Assembly: GCF_004000845.1 (NCBI RefSeq)
Contig: NZ_BIMA01000040.1
Coordinates: 1-57,529 of the forward strand
Reading direction: 5' to 3'
From: Paenibacillus koleovorans NBRC 103111
GTDB lineage: Bacteria; Bacillota; Bacilli; Paenibacillales; NBRC-103111
Length of the DNA stretch: 57,529 bases
The notes below the pieces were generated by a model. That model saw nothing but the letters and a program-made list of their open reading frames with translations. It was not told the origin of the DNA and made no database searches. Numbering within the stretch: the first letter of the stretch is position 1; each line of letters starts with the position of its first letter. Below, in pieces: positions 24,990-34,557 of the stretch. Made by a program: the position numbers and the translations under genes.

Positions 24990-27900
24990 ATGAAAGTAGG
25001 AAAAGCAGATTGGTTCAAGTTGGGTGTGCGATTATGCGGCCTGCTCGTCGTGTCGCTATTGTTCGCTTGCTTGTACCCGACGTCTAATGCAAGCGCTGCG
25101 CAAGTGACGCTTGTTCAGAGCGGAGTGGCGCAAGCGACCATTGTGAAATCAACCTTAGCAACTGCGAACGAATCTAAGGCGGCGACCGAACTTCAGACGG
25201 GATTGCAGCAAATCACAGGCGCCACCGTTCCGATCGTGACGAATGCCGGAGGCGTGTCCGGCACTATCATCTACATCGGTCAAGCCGCGCCGGATGCGGC
25301 AACAAGCCAGACCGCCATTACCTTGGGCGGCGATGACCCGGCATCGTTTCGGCTGCTGATCAACAGCGGCGTTCTGCAGCTGGTGGGCCTCTCCGATCAA
25401 GGCACACTGTACGCCGCCTACGAGCTGCTGGAGCAGATCGGGATGCGCTGGTTCATGCCCGGCGATATCGGCACTGTGATTCCATCCGCGGCAACGGTCA
25501 ACGTCGACGAGCAGGATACGATTCAACATCCCGGCTTCGCTACGCGGCTGCTTCAAGGGGTATCCTTCTATCCGACGAATCCGGACACCCCGTCCACGAT
25601 AGACAGGCGTGAAGGCGAGCCTTGGGTGTCTCATCTGCGTCTTGGCGGGACGGATTATGGCGTACACGGATTCCCATGCACCAGTTATACCCAGGCAACT
25701 CGTCCTGATCTGTTCCTGGCCAGGGAGGATGGGACGCCTACCAGTCATTTGGATGTAACGAAGCCCGACGTGCTCGAATGCGTCGTGAACGGCTCGCTTG
25801 CCAAACTGAGCGCGAACCCGTCGCTCAAGTACATCAGCATGGGCCCCAAGGACGGGCATCCGAAGTTCTATACGTGGAACCCGGACTGGGACGGGGACGA
25901 CATCGATGCATTTACCGGCTTGCTGTCGCTTAGCGATCGCTACGTTCGCTTTTACAATCTCGTTCAGGAACGGCTGGCCAGCGCCGGTTACCCCGATGTG
26001 GGCGTTGCTTTCTACGTGTACAGCATCTACACGCAGCCGCCGGTGCGCTGGGAGCCGAACTCCAAGCTGCTGCCCATCTTCGCCCCGATCACGTTCGACC
26101 GGCTGCATAGCATCGGTGACCCGATATCGTGGGAACGGAACTACCTGAAGGATCTTATCGCTGGTTGGAAGGACCTGGGCGTCAAAACGATGTACCGCGG
26201 ATATTTGTATAATTTGGCCGATCCCGGCCTGCCGTTTTCGATGCTGGATCACGTAAGGAATGAAATCCCGTACTACAAGCAGCAAAACATCGAATATTTG
26301 CGGATCGAAACGCTGCCGGCCTGGGCGCAGCAAGGACCGATGCTGTATTTGGCCACCAAGCTGATGTGGAATCCGGAGCTGGACGTCGATGCGACGCTGG
26401 ACGATTACTACACGAAATTTTTCGGGCCGTCGGGGGCGGCGATGGAGGAATATTTCGATTTGCTGCAAGCGGCGTTCACCGGCGTCGATCATTTCACGGG
26501 CAATGTGTACGACTTTCCGCATATATTGACGCCTGCCGTCATGGCGAATCTGGGTGCGGCGCTCGAAGACGCCGAAGGTCTGGCGCCGCTCGGCTCGGAC
26601 TACGCCGCACGGGTGAACATGATCCGCGTAGCTTACGACTTCGCGGACGAATTTCTCGCCATGATGAGCGCAATCAACGAGTTTGATTTTGCCGCCGCCA
26701 AGCAGCACTATGACAATGCCGATAATCTATATCTCGAGGCACTGGCGCATTCGCCTATCATTTTGTCTCCGATCGGGTACAGTTACCTGGGGCGTTTCTG
26801 GAAGGACCAGGCGCAACAAGGCTACCAGCGCATTTTGAACGGCAATCGCATCGTAGCCGAGCTGCCGGACGAATGGAGCGTCATGTTGTTTCCTAACAAT
26901 GCCGGGGATAAAATCGGCTTGTGGAAGCCGGAACTGGGGACGCAATCGTGGATGCCGCTGAAAACGTATTCGGAAACATGGTCCGATCAGGGGCTCCGCT
27001 ATTATAAGGGGAATGCTTGGTACCGAACGTCCATCCTCGTATCGGACGCTTACGATGAAGGCCATCCGATTAAGCTGTGGTTCAGCAATATCGACGAATC
27101 GGCGCGAGTCTGGATGAATGGACAGGCGCTTCCATTGGTGACCAAAGGAAAGCTGGGCGTTCCATGGGAGTTCGATGCGACGGACGCGATTCTGTTCGGC
27201 CAAACGAATGTGATCGTTGTCGACGTAACGAACGAAATTCTCGATGAATTGGGCACGGGAGGCATCATGGGGCCGGTCATGCTCTGGGAAGAGGTAACGT
27301 CGACGGATATGGCGGCGCCAACAGCTCCGACCGGTTTGAGCGCGACGGCGGGCAGCCAAATTGACTTGAGCTGGACGGCATCGACGGACAATATCGGTGT
27401 CGCAGGCTACCATGTTTACCGGAATGGAGTTATGATCGGAACCGTAACGGGTGTGACCTACACCGATGCCGGTGCGACGGCGAACACGGCCTACAGCTAT
27501 ACGGTGAAGGCGTTCGACGCCGTGGGGAATTTGTCGGCAAGCAGCAATACGGTCAATGCCATGATCGATACGCTGGCCCCTAGTGCCCCTTCCGGCTTGA
27601 GCGTAACACCGGTATCGGGCAGCCAAATCGATTTGAGTTGGACGGCTTCAACGGACAATGTCGGGGCAACGGGCTACAAAGTATATCGCGACGGAGTCGA
27701 AGCGGCGACAGTGACAACGACGACCTACAGCGATATCGGCCTGACGGCATCGACGACCTACAGCTATACCGTCAAGGCGTTCGATGCGGCAGGCAATCTG
27801 TCTGCGGCCAGCGCTGCGGCAGGTGCGACGACTTATTCCCCGGGAACGTTGTTCTTCGACGATTTCGAGGACGGGATTGCCAACGGCTGGACGATGCCGC

Positions 27901-28373
27901 ACGGCACCTGGTCGGTGGTGGCGGACAGCGGCAGCCTGGTTTATGAAGCGCTCGACGCCCCTGCGGCAAATAGTTACACGGAAGCTTACACGGGCAACGT
28001 CGCGTGGACGGATTATGAGCTCGAAGCCCGGATCAAGCCGCTCAGCTTCGCAGGCGACGGCTCGCTCCGGATCTTCGGCAGATACCAGAACAGCACCAAC
28101 TACTATATGTTCCAATACAACCATTCGCAGAGCAAGCTATACATTCAGAAGCGAATCGGCAGCACGACGACCGTGCTGGCGCAGAAAGCTTACACCTTGT
28201 CTGCGGGTACGGTTTACACGTTCCGCCTGGTCATGAACGGGAGCACATTGGACTTCTATATTGACGGAGTCAAGGAGTTGACAACGACCGATACCAGTCT
28301 GGCTGCGGGGAAAATCGGTTTCTACCTGAAGGACACCGGCGTGCATATTGATGATGTCCGGGTTGCGCAATAA
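24990..28373 (+). CDS. Secreted DUF4838/GH67-N-like protein with FN3 and LamG-like modules
   Basis: An 1127-residue secreted protein. A signal peptide (SLLFACLYPTSNASA, cut near residue 36) is followed by an alpha-glucuronidase-N-terminal-like domain (about 40-175, ending with EQIGMRWFMPGDIG) and the DUF4838 barrel-like region (about 185-480: GVHGFPC, YISMGPKDG, TLPAWAQQGPMLYLATKLMWNPELDVD). Next come a helical part, a GH2-like beta-sandwich (about 625-770: NAWYRTSILV, VWMNGQALP), two fibronectin-III domains (about 774-860 and 861-950) and a C-terminal concanavalin-like jelly roll (953-1127). The catalytic domain should act on a polysaccharide outside the cell and the tail should bind it, but no reaction is established for DUF4838. 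It follows the importer by 40 bp. Confidence 0.8.
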   Translation: MKVGKADWFKLGVRLCGLLVVSLLFACLYPTSNASAAQVTLVQSGVAQATIVKSTLATANESKAATELQTGLQQITGATVPIVTNAGGVSGTIIYIGQAAPDAATSQTAITLGGDDPASFRLLINSGVLQLVGLSDQGTLYAAYELLEQIGMRWFMPGDIGTVIPSAATVNVDEQDTIQHPGFATRLLQGVSFYPTNPDTPSTIDRREGEPWVSHLRLGGTDYGVHGFPCTSYTQATRPDLFLAREDGTPTSHLDVTKPDVLECVVNGSLAKLSANPSLKYISMGPKDGHPKFYTWNPDWDGDDIDAFTGLLSLSDRYVRFYNLVQERLASAGYPDVGVAFYVYSIYTQPPVRWEPNSKLLPIFAPITFDRLHSIGDPISWERNYLKDLIAGWKDLGVKTMYRGYLYNLADPGLPFSMLDHVRNEIPYYKQQNIEYLRIETLPAWAQQGPMLYLATKLMWNPELDVDATLDDYYTKFFGPSGAAMEEYFDLLQAAFTGVDHFTGNVYDFPHILTPAVMANLGAALEDAEGLAPLGSDYAARVNMIRVAYDFADEFLAMMSAINEFDFAAAKQHYDNADNLYLEALAHSPIILSPIGYSYLGRFWKDQAQQGYQRILNGNRIVAELPDEWSVMLFPNNAGDKIGLWKPELGTQSWMPLKTYSETWSDQGLRYYKGNAWYRTSILVSDAYDEGHPIKLWFSNIDESARVWMNGQALPLVTKGKLGVPWEFDATDAILFGQTNVIVVDVTNEILDELGTGGIMGPVMLWEEVTSTDMAAPTAPTGLSATAGSQIDLSWTASTDNIGVAGYHVYRNGVMIGTVTGVTYTDAGATANTAYSYTVKAFDAVGNLSASSNTVNAMIDTLAPSAPSGLSVTPVSGSQIDLSWTASTDNVGATGYKVYRDGVEAATVTTTTYSDIGLTASTTYSYTVKAFDAAGNLSAASAAAGATTYSPGTLFFDDFEDGIANGWTMPHGTWSVVADSGSLVYEALDAPAANSYTEAYTGNVAWTDYELEARIKPLSFAGDGSLRIFGRYQNSTNYYMFQYNHSQSKLYIQKRIGSTTTVLAQKAYTLSAGTVYTFRLVMNGSTLDFYIDGVKELTTTDTSLAAGKIGFYLKDTGVHIDDVRVAQ

Positions 28374-28422
28374 CCGCAGGCGGACGATTGTGATCAACGC
28401 GATGAAAGGATGTGCTTCATCC

Positions 28423-31293
28423 GTGAAAATAGTTCTTCGCGCGCTTGCAACGGCGCTTGGCGCCACCGCGCTGCTGATGGTCCTAGCGCTGGCGCCGATG
28501 CTCGAGCCTTCCGTATACGCGGAAGAAAGTTCTCCCTATCTCGTACCGGCCACAATTGCTGACGATTGTTCGGCAGACGTGACAATGGAGCTGCTCGATT
28601 GGATTAACGCCGTGCCCGACGGTTCGACGCTTCAGTTCGGCCCCGATGCCTGTTATCAGGTCGAAGGCTCGCTCTACATCCGCAATCGCCACAATCTGGT
28701 GTTCGACGGCAATGGCGCCACGTTTCAGGCTCTGACGGACGGCAGCGGCGTCGCCGCGCCTGCGCCGGCATATGCTCATCTGTGGCCCCGCAATCGGGCG
28801 CATTGGCTTGTGGACGGTGGCTCGAGCCTGACCTTTCGCAACATGACCGTGATTGGCGCCAATCCCAATGCAGGCGCTCATATCGGTTACGTAGCGGCTC
28901 TCGAGCAGCAGCCGGGCTTCGAGCTGGACGGCGTCAACGGCGCGACGGTGGAGAATACAACGGTGTCGGACGTATACGGCGATTTCGTATACGTTGGCGG
29001 CAACGCCAAAAATGTCGTCGTGCAGGGCAACCATTTCGACAGAAGCGGCCGTATGGGGATTGCGATCACTTACGGGCAATATGTAACGGTCAGCGGCAAT
29101 TACATTTACAATGCCGGGAGGTCCATGATCGATCTGGAACCGGCGCTTGCTTATCAGGAAATCCACCATATCAAAGTAACACATAATGACATCGGCCCCC
29201 ATAGGCTCACCTTCTTCGCCAACAAGGGGGCCGGCGGCAATATCTCGGATGTGGAGATCAGCTACAACGAGGTGACGGGAACCGACATCAATGCGTTGGT
29301 CGGCATAGCGGAGGCTCGCCGCAGCAATTTCAAATTCAACTACAACACAGGGACCGGCGGCTTCGGCAGCCCCCACGGTGCGTTGGTGTTCCATAATATC
29401 GACGGTATCGAGGTGATCGGGAATTCCCAGCGGGTTGGCGGCTCCCTTCCCGGCGTTCACTCCGGCGTAGCCGTTCAGTTGATCGGCTCCACCGATGTGG
29501 AGGTGCGCGATAACGTGTTCGCCCGGCTGGAAAGTCCGAGTCTGACGCAATACGGCCCGGTCACGGTCATTTCCGCCGATGGCGCCAGCTCCAATTATGT
29601 GCATTGCAACAACATCACCAACTACGGCGGCGTTCCGCCTGCGTCGGACGGTTCCGGCCCATGCAGCCCGACACCCGATACGGTCAACCCGACGGTTCCG
29701 GGCAATGTGAAGGCGACGGCCGTTTCCGCCAGCCAAATACATCTTGTCTGGACAGCTGCGACGGATGACAATCGTGTGGCCTCCTACCGGATTTATCGGG
29801 ATGGAGCTGAGGTAGGAGCGACTTCGGGCACCACTTATAGCGACGCGCAGCTGACGCCCTTGACAGCCTATGCGTACACGATAAAGGCTCGCGACCCGGC
29901 AGGGAATATGTCGGCGGCAAGCGCTATCGTCGAGGTGACAACGCTCGCTTCCGGGGTGCTGTTTCACGACGATTTCGAGGACGGGAGCGCCGATGGATGG
30001 ACGGAAACGCGAGGCGCCTGGACGGTGACTGCGGCAGGCGCCGGCAACGTATATGAATCCGTTGAAGACCCGCTCGCCGGCATTCCGTTCGCCGAGACGC
30101 TGGTCGGCGACAGCGATTGGACCGATTATGCGGTAGAAGCCGAAATTCGCCCGCTTGCGTTCAGGGGAGACGGGGCGATCAGGCTGTATGCCGACTACCA
30201 GAACAGCAACAATCATTATTTGTTCCAATACAACAACAAGCTGCACCAGCTGTCGATTGTCAGGCGGGTCGGCGGCACGGCGACAGCGCTCGCGCAGAAG
30301 TCGTTTGCGCTGTCTGCGGGCACGCCTTATACGGTCAAAGCGGTCACATACGGAGGCGGGCTCAGCTTCTACGTGAACGGAACGCTCGAACTGACTGCTT
30401 CCGACAGCAGTCTGGCAGCGGGGAGAACAGGCTTGTACGTGAAAGGCGTCGACGTTCAGATCGACAATGTGTTCGTGACCCAGTTCGATCTGGAAGCGCC
30501 GTCCGCGCCGACCGCTTTGACAGCCGTGGCGGTATCGGACAGTGAGGCCGAGCTGAGTTGGACGGCATCAACGGATAATATCGGCGTGGCCGGTTACAAG
30601 CTGTATCGGGATGGCATGGAAGTGGCGACAGTGACTGCCGCTTCCTATCACGATCGCGGCCTTGCGGCCGCAACGGCATACAGCTACACCGTAAAAGCCT
30701 TCGATGCGGCGGGGAATATGTCGGCGGCCAGCAATGCGGCCCTTGTGACGACACTCGCATTCGTGCTGTTCGCTGACGATTTCGAGGATGGTTCTGCCGA
30801 TGGTTGGAGTGCGCCGCACGGGACTTGGTCGGTGGTGACGGTTAACGGCAATCGGGTGTATGAAGCGCTTGATGATGCAGGCGTCGTTGGCAGTTATGCG
30901 GAGACATATGCCGGCAACGGCGCTTGGACGGACTATACGATGGAGGTGCGCATTCAACCGCTCAGCTTCGCAGGCGACGGATCGTTGCGCTTGTTGGCCA
31001 GGTATCAAAACAACAACAACTATTATTTATTTCAATACAATAACAAATTAGGGAATTTATATATTCAGAAACGAATCGGGGCAGCCACGACCGTGCTGGC
31101 ACAGAAATCGTTCACGCTGGCTACGGGTAACTGGTATACATTCCGGGTGGCTCTGAACGGGAGCGAACTCAGCTTTTCCATCGACGGAATCGAACAATTA
31201 ACGGCAACCGATACCGGCCTGGAAGCGGGCAAGTTCGGGTTTTATTTGAAAGATACCGGCGCCTACCTCGATGACGTTCAGGTGCGGCATTAA
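28423..31293 (+). CDS. Secreted right-handed beta-helix protein with FN3/LamG-like repeats
   Basis: A protein of about 956 residues. A signal peptide ends VYA before EESSPYL. The beta-helix domain (about 55-415) has pectate-lyase-like turns such as NLVFDGNGATF and NVVVQGNHFDRSGRMG. Then come FN3 (about 420-505), a jelly-roll module starting LFHDDFEDGSADGW, FN3 (about 691-780) and a second jelly-roll module to the end. The tail modules are close relatives of those in the preceding gene. The start is uncertain: GTG 28423 has AAAGGATG upstream, while ATG 28402 lacks a ribosome binding site and the frame opens at 28348 inside the previous gene. It is probably a polysaccharide lyase or glycosidase, or an adhesin. 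Confidence 0.8.
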   Translation: MKIVLRALATALGATALLMVLALAPMLEPSVYAEESSPYLVPATIADDCSADVTMELLDWINAVPDGSTLQFGPDACYQVEGSLYIRNRHNLVFDGNGATFQALTDGSGVAAPAPAYAHLWPRNRAHWLVDGGSSLTFRNMTVIGANPNAGAHIGYVAALEQQPGFELDGVNGATVENTTVSDVYGDFVYVGGNAKNVVVQGNHFDRSGRMGIAITYGQYVTVSGNYIYNAGRSMIDLEPALAYQEIHHIKVTHNDIGPHRLTFFANKGAGGNISDVEISYNEVTGTDINALVGIAEARRSNFKFNYNTGTGGFGSPHGALVFHNIDGIEVIGNSQRVGGSLPGVHSGVAVQLIGSTDVEVRDNVFARLESPSLTQYGPVTVISADGASSNYVHCNNITNYGGVPPASDGSGPCSPTPDTVNPTVPGNVKATAVSASQIHLVWTAATDDNRVASYRIYRDGAEVGATSGTTYSDAQLTPLTAYAYTIKARDPAGNMSAASAIVEVTTLASGVLFHDDFEDGSADGWTETRGAWTVTAAGAGNVYESVEDPLAGIPFAETLVGDSDWTDYAVEAEIRPLAFRGDGAIRLYADYQNSNNHYLFQYNNKLHQLSIVRRVGGTATALAQKSFALSAGTPYTVKAVTYGGGLSFYVNGTLELTASDSSLAAGRTGLYVKGVDVQIDNVFVTQFDLEAPSAPTALTAVAVSDSEAELSWTASTDNIGVAGYKLYRDGMEVATVTAASYHDRGLAAATAYSYTVKAFDAAGNMSAASNAALVTTLAFVLFADDFEDGSADGWSAPHGTWSVVTVNGNRVYEALDDAGVVGSYAETYAGNGAWTDYTMEVRIQPLSFAGDGSLRLLARYQNNNNYYLFQYNNKLGNLYIQKRIGAATTVLAQKSFTLATGNWYTFRVALNGSELSFSIDGIEQLTATDTGLEAGKFGFYLKDTGAYLDDVQVRH

Positions 31294-31348
31294 TGGAATT
31301 GTACCGCCATCCAACATACTGCCATCAAACACAAAGGAAGTGTACGAA

Positions 31349-32488
31349 TTGCCTCCCATCGCAACCGGCGTAACCGACTACACCATTCAACTGGACACGA
31401 TTCGTTCCGGGTTTGTTCCTACACAGCCGCACTGCTGGGTTCATTCCAGAGTGGGGGTCGTTCCCGGCAAAGTGCCGAAGATAATTGTGACCATGCAGGA
31501 GCTGCTGCTGAGCGGCATGGACATATTCGGCTCTTTGCACGAGATGAGCACCTCCGACCTGGGAAGAAGCTGGGCCGGTCCGACCGAACGGGCCGCCCTT
31601 GGGCTCAGGTCTACGCGGGAGGATGTGCGGACCGGGGTATGTGACTTCACTCCGGCTTGGCATGAAGCGTCGGGCAAACTGCTTGGCATCGGCATCGCCA
31701 AGGCGTACAAGGGAGAGGAGCATCATCCCTTGCCATATCAGATCGCCTATTCCGCGTATGACGCAGACACGCAGCAATGGGCGGAGTGGGCGGTGATGGA
31801 CGCGCCTTCCGAATTCATCGTTGCCGCCGCCGGCTGCACGCAGCGAGTGGATCTCCAGGACGGTCACGTACTGCTGCCCGTTTATTGCCTCAAAAGCACG
31901 AGTCCTTATTTCTGCAGCACGATTATGAAGTGTTCCTTCGACGGGAAAGAGCTGCGGTACGTCGAGCACGGCCCGGAGCTGACCATCGCCCGGGGCCGCG
32001 GCTATTACGAGCCTTCCCTGACGAAATACGGCTCCGATTATTTCCTTACGCTGCGCGCCGACGATCACGGGGCGGTGGCACGCAGCAAGGACGGGCAACA
32101 CTTCACGGAGCCGCAGATGTGGAGCTGGGATGACGGCAGCATGGTTCCTACTTACAATACCCAACAGCATTGGGTCACGCACAGCAACGGGTTATTTCTG
32201 GTCTACACCCGCAAGGCTGACAATAACGGCCATGTGTTTCGGCATCGCGCTCCGCTCTTCATGGCGGAAGTCGACCCGAACCGGATGTGCCTGATTCGGG
32301 CGACGGAGAAAATTCTCGTTCCGGAGCGCGGGGCCAGACTATGCAATTTCGGCGTCGTGAATGTGAACGAGGAGGAAACATGGATAACCGTGTGCGAATG
32401 GATGCAGAAAGCCGGCTGCGAGCAATACGGGAGTGACAACAGCACGTTTGCGGCTCGTATTATTTGGGACCGCCCGAACGATATTTGA
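31349..32488 (+). CDS. Sialidase/BNR-like beta-propeller hydrolase
   Basis: A 379-residue protein with no signal peptide and propeller-type repeats: SLHEMSTSDLGRSWAGP and AVARSKDGQHFTEP are Asp-box-like blades (S-x-D-x-G-x-x-W). The architecture matches the sialidase superfamily, which also includes unsaturated-glucuronyl and arabinan exo-enzymes. Start TTG 31349 has AAAGGAAG 8 bp upstream; the frame also opens at 31271 inside the previous gene. The specificity cannot be read, but the neighbourhood points to a decorated glycan. Confidence 0.7.
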   Translation: MPPIATGVTDYTIQLDTIRSGFVPTQPHCWVHSRVGVVPGKVPKIIVTMQELLLSGMDIFGSLHEMSTSDLGRSWAGPTERAALGLRSTREDVRTGVCDFTPAWHEASGKLLGIGIAKAYKGEEHHPLPYQIAYSAYDADTQQWAEWAVMDAPSEFIVAAAGCTQRVDLQDGHVLLPVYCLKSTSPYFCSTIMKCSFDGKELRYVEHGPELTIARGRGYYEPSLTKYGSDYFLTLRADDHGAVARSKDGQHFTEPQMWSWDDGSMVPTYNTQQHWVTHSNGLFLVYTRKADNNGHVFRHRAPLFMAEVDPNRMCLIRATEKILVPERGARLCNFGVVNVNEEETWITVCEWMQKAGCEQYGSDNSTFAARIIWDRPNDI

Positions 32489-32523
32489 CAGCACTCACTA
32501 TTTGACGAAAAGGGATGGTAGCC

Positions 32524-33357
32524 ATGAAGGGAAAACAGGTTAAAGAAAGCCTGGTGCGCGGCGACAGAATTTACGGCACGCATATGGTGAGCTTGGGAAA
32601 TCCATTGTCCGCAGGCTGGACGGCCGATCTTGAATTGGATTTCGTGTTCATCTGTACCGAGCATATTCCGATCGACCGGACCGAAGTAGCGGCCATGTGC
32701 CAGCTTTATGCCAGCCGCGGCATATCGCCGATGGTACGCATTCCATATCCGGACAAATACTGGGCGAACATGGCGATCGAAGGCGGCGCGGAGGGCATCG
32801 TTGCGCCTTACGTCGAAACGGTCGAGCAAGTCCGGGATCTGGTCGGCGCAGTGAAATACCGGCCGATCAAAGGCAAGTTTCTGCAAGATTTGTTAAGCGG
32901 AGCGCGCCAGCCGGGCGACAAGCTGGCCCGCTACATGGAGCGGTTCAATCAGGACTTGTACGTGATCGTGGGGATCGAAAGCGAGGAAGCGATCGCCAAC
33001 CTGGAGGCGCTTCTTTCGGTCGACGGCGTGGATGGGGTTTTCCTCGGGCCCCACGACATTACGTGCTCCATGGGCATTCCGGAAGAATACGACCATCCCG
33101 ATTTTATCGCTGTGATCGTCGATGTGGTGAAGCGCTGCCGGGCAATGAACAAGGGGGTCGGCATTCATATGGATTTGACGCATGATCGCTGCAAGCCGTT
33201 CTTCGATGCGGGCATGAATTTTATGCTGAATCAGGCGGATACGGTGAAAATGATCCATACGCTGAAAGGCGATTTCAAGCAGCTCCGGGACAAATACGGC
33301 GACCGGTATCAGCTTCCGGGCGAAACGGCTGAACAAGGGAAAACCATCGTGTACTAG
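32524..33357 (+). CDS. HpcH/HpaI-type class II aldolase
   Basis: A 277-residue aldolase/citrate-lyase-family TIM barrel that cleaves 2-keto-3-deoxy sugar acids or similar 4-hydroxy-2-oxoacids to pyruvate and an aldehyde. Metal ligands are in GIESEEAIAN (Glu) and GVFLGPHDITCSMG (Asp), and the substrate arginine region is SPMVRIPYP. The family's usual ELGVTFC-like part is replaced by DLELDFVFICTEH. ATG 32524 is chosen because AAAAGGG (32507) is too close to ATG 32515. It would finish the breakdown of a dehydrated sugar acid, consistent with the dehydrogenases nearby. Confidence 0.88.
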   Translation: MKGKQVKESLVRGDRIYGTHMVSLGNPLSAGWTADLELDFVFICTEHIPIDRTEVAAMCQLYASRGISPMVRIPYPDKYWANMAIEGGAEGIVAPYVETVEQVRDLVGAVKYRPIKGKFLQDLLSGARQPGDKLARYMERFNQDLYVIVGIESEEAIANLEALLSVDGVDGVFLGPHDITCSMGIPEEYDHPDFIAVIVDVVKRCRAMNKGVGIHMDLTHDRCKPFFDAGMNFMLNQADTVKMIHTLKGDFKQLRDKYGDRYQLPGETAEQGKTIVY

Positions 33358-33360
33358 AAA

Positions 33361-34557
33361 GTGAGAACCGGCGAGATGCGAGCGGAATGGACAGGAAAAC
33401 ATTGGCTTACCGGCGAGCCGACCCGCCTGGTTACTGCGGACGGAACGATCGTTTCCGTGAGGGAAGCGGAGCACGCGCCGTACTATTGGATCGCTCCCGG
33501 GCTGATTGACGTTCAACTGAACGGCATCGGCGGATTCGACTTGAATGACCGGAGTGTGACAGTCGACACGGTGAAGCAAATCGTTCGGGTGCTGCACAAG
33601 GGCGGGGTGACCCGGTTCTGCCCTACCGTCGTGACAGGTACGCGAGAACGGATGCTTCATACGATTCGGGTCATTGCGGCGGCGTGCGATCAGGATCCGT
33701 TAATTCGCTATACCGTTATGGGAATACATGTCGAGGGGCCGTTTATTTCCCCGGAGGACGGACCGCGCGGCGCGCATAACCGCGACTGGGTAAGAGATCC
33801 CGATTGGGAAGAGCTGGAGCAATGGCTCGAAGCGTCCGGGGGGAGAGTCCGGAAAGTCACCCTGGCTCCGGAACGGCCCGGGGCGATCGAGATGATCCGG
33901 CGGCTGCGCCAGCTTGGCATCATCGCCGCGATCGGGCATACGGGCGCGCAGGAGGAAGACATCCGGCAAGCCGTGAAGGCGGGCGCCAGCATGAGCACCC
34001 ATCTGGGGAACGGAGCTCACCCGTATATCAAGCGCCACCCGAACTATATCTGGTCGCAGCTGGCGGAGGATAGCCTGTGGGCGGGGCTCATTGCGGATGG
34101 CCATCATCTGCCGGTAGCGACGCTTAAAGCCATGATTCGCGTGAAAGGACGCAAAGCGATTCTGACAAGCGATGCCGTGCATCTGGCCGGGATGCCGCCC
34201 GGCCGGTATACCTCCCACATGAACGGCGAAGTTGTCCTGGAGCCGAACGGGTTGCTGCATCTGGCACAGCAGCCGGACATTATGGCCGGATCGGCGACGC
34301 CGCTGCATATCGGCCTGCAGCGTGTCGCGGCAAGCGGCATTTGCTCCTTGGGCGAAGCGATCAATATGGCTTCCTTGCACCCGGCCGAGTTGTTCGGGCT
34401 GGCACATCAGGGAGTGGGGCAGCTTGGCGCAGGTTCGCCTGCCGATTTCATTGTGTATGACTGGAACGAGGACTGCTCTTTAACCGTTGTACGGACGATT
34501 TCCGCCGGTGCGGTCGTATACGAATCGGAGGAGGCGCGACTGGGTGGACGCATGTAA
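33361..34557 (+). CDS. nagA: N-acetylglucosamine-6-phosphate deacetylase-like amidohydrolase
   Basis: A 398-residue amidohydrolase-superfamily TIM barrel like NagA, which removes acetate from GlcNAc-6-phosphate. Metal and active-site residues are visible in HVEGPFISPEDGPRGAHN (Glu), IGHTGAQ (His), STHLGNGAHP (His), LIADGHHLP (His) and LTSDAVHLAG (catalytic Asp). The beginning is APGLIDVQLNGIGGFD. The family's usual DAMAAAG is DAVHLAG here, so a related substrate is possible. Start GTG 33361 is 4 bp after the aldolase stop; ATG 33376 is an alternative. It overlaps the sulfatase by 14 bp. It indicates that an N-acetylated amino sugar is handled by this locus. Confidence 0.85.
   Translation: MRTGEMRAEWTGKHWLTGEPTRLVTADGTIVSVREAEHAPYYWIAPGLIDVQLNGIGGFDLNDRSVTVDTVKQIVRVLHKGGVTRFCPTVVTGTRERMLHTIRVIAAACDQDPLIRYTVMGIHVEGPFISPEDGPRGAHNRDWVRDPDWEELEQWLEASGGRVRKVTLAPERPGAIEMIRRLRQLGIIAAIGHTGAQEEDIRQAVKAGASMSTHLGNGAHPYIKRHPNYIWSQLAEDSLWAGLIADGHHLPVATLKAMIRVKGRKAILTSDAVHLAGMPPGRYTSHMNGEVVLEPNGLLHLAQQPDIMAGSATPLHIGLQRVAASGICSLGEAINMASLHPAELFGLAHQGVGQLGAGSPADFIVYDWNEDCSLTVVRTISAGAVVYESEEARLGGRM

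Noticed and set aside
28483-30246. 587-codon minus-strand frame inside the beta-helix gene
   Set aside because: Antisense shadow of a repetitive secreted protein with a consistent reading frame on the plus strand.
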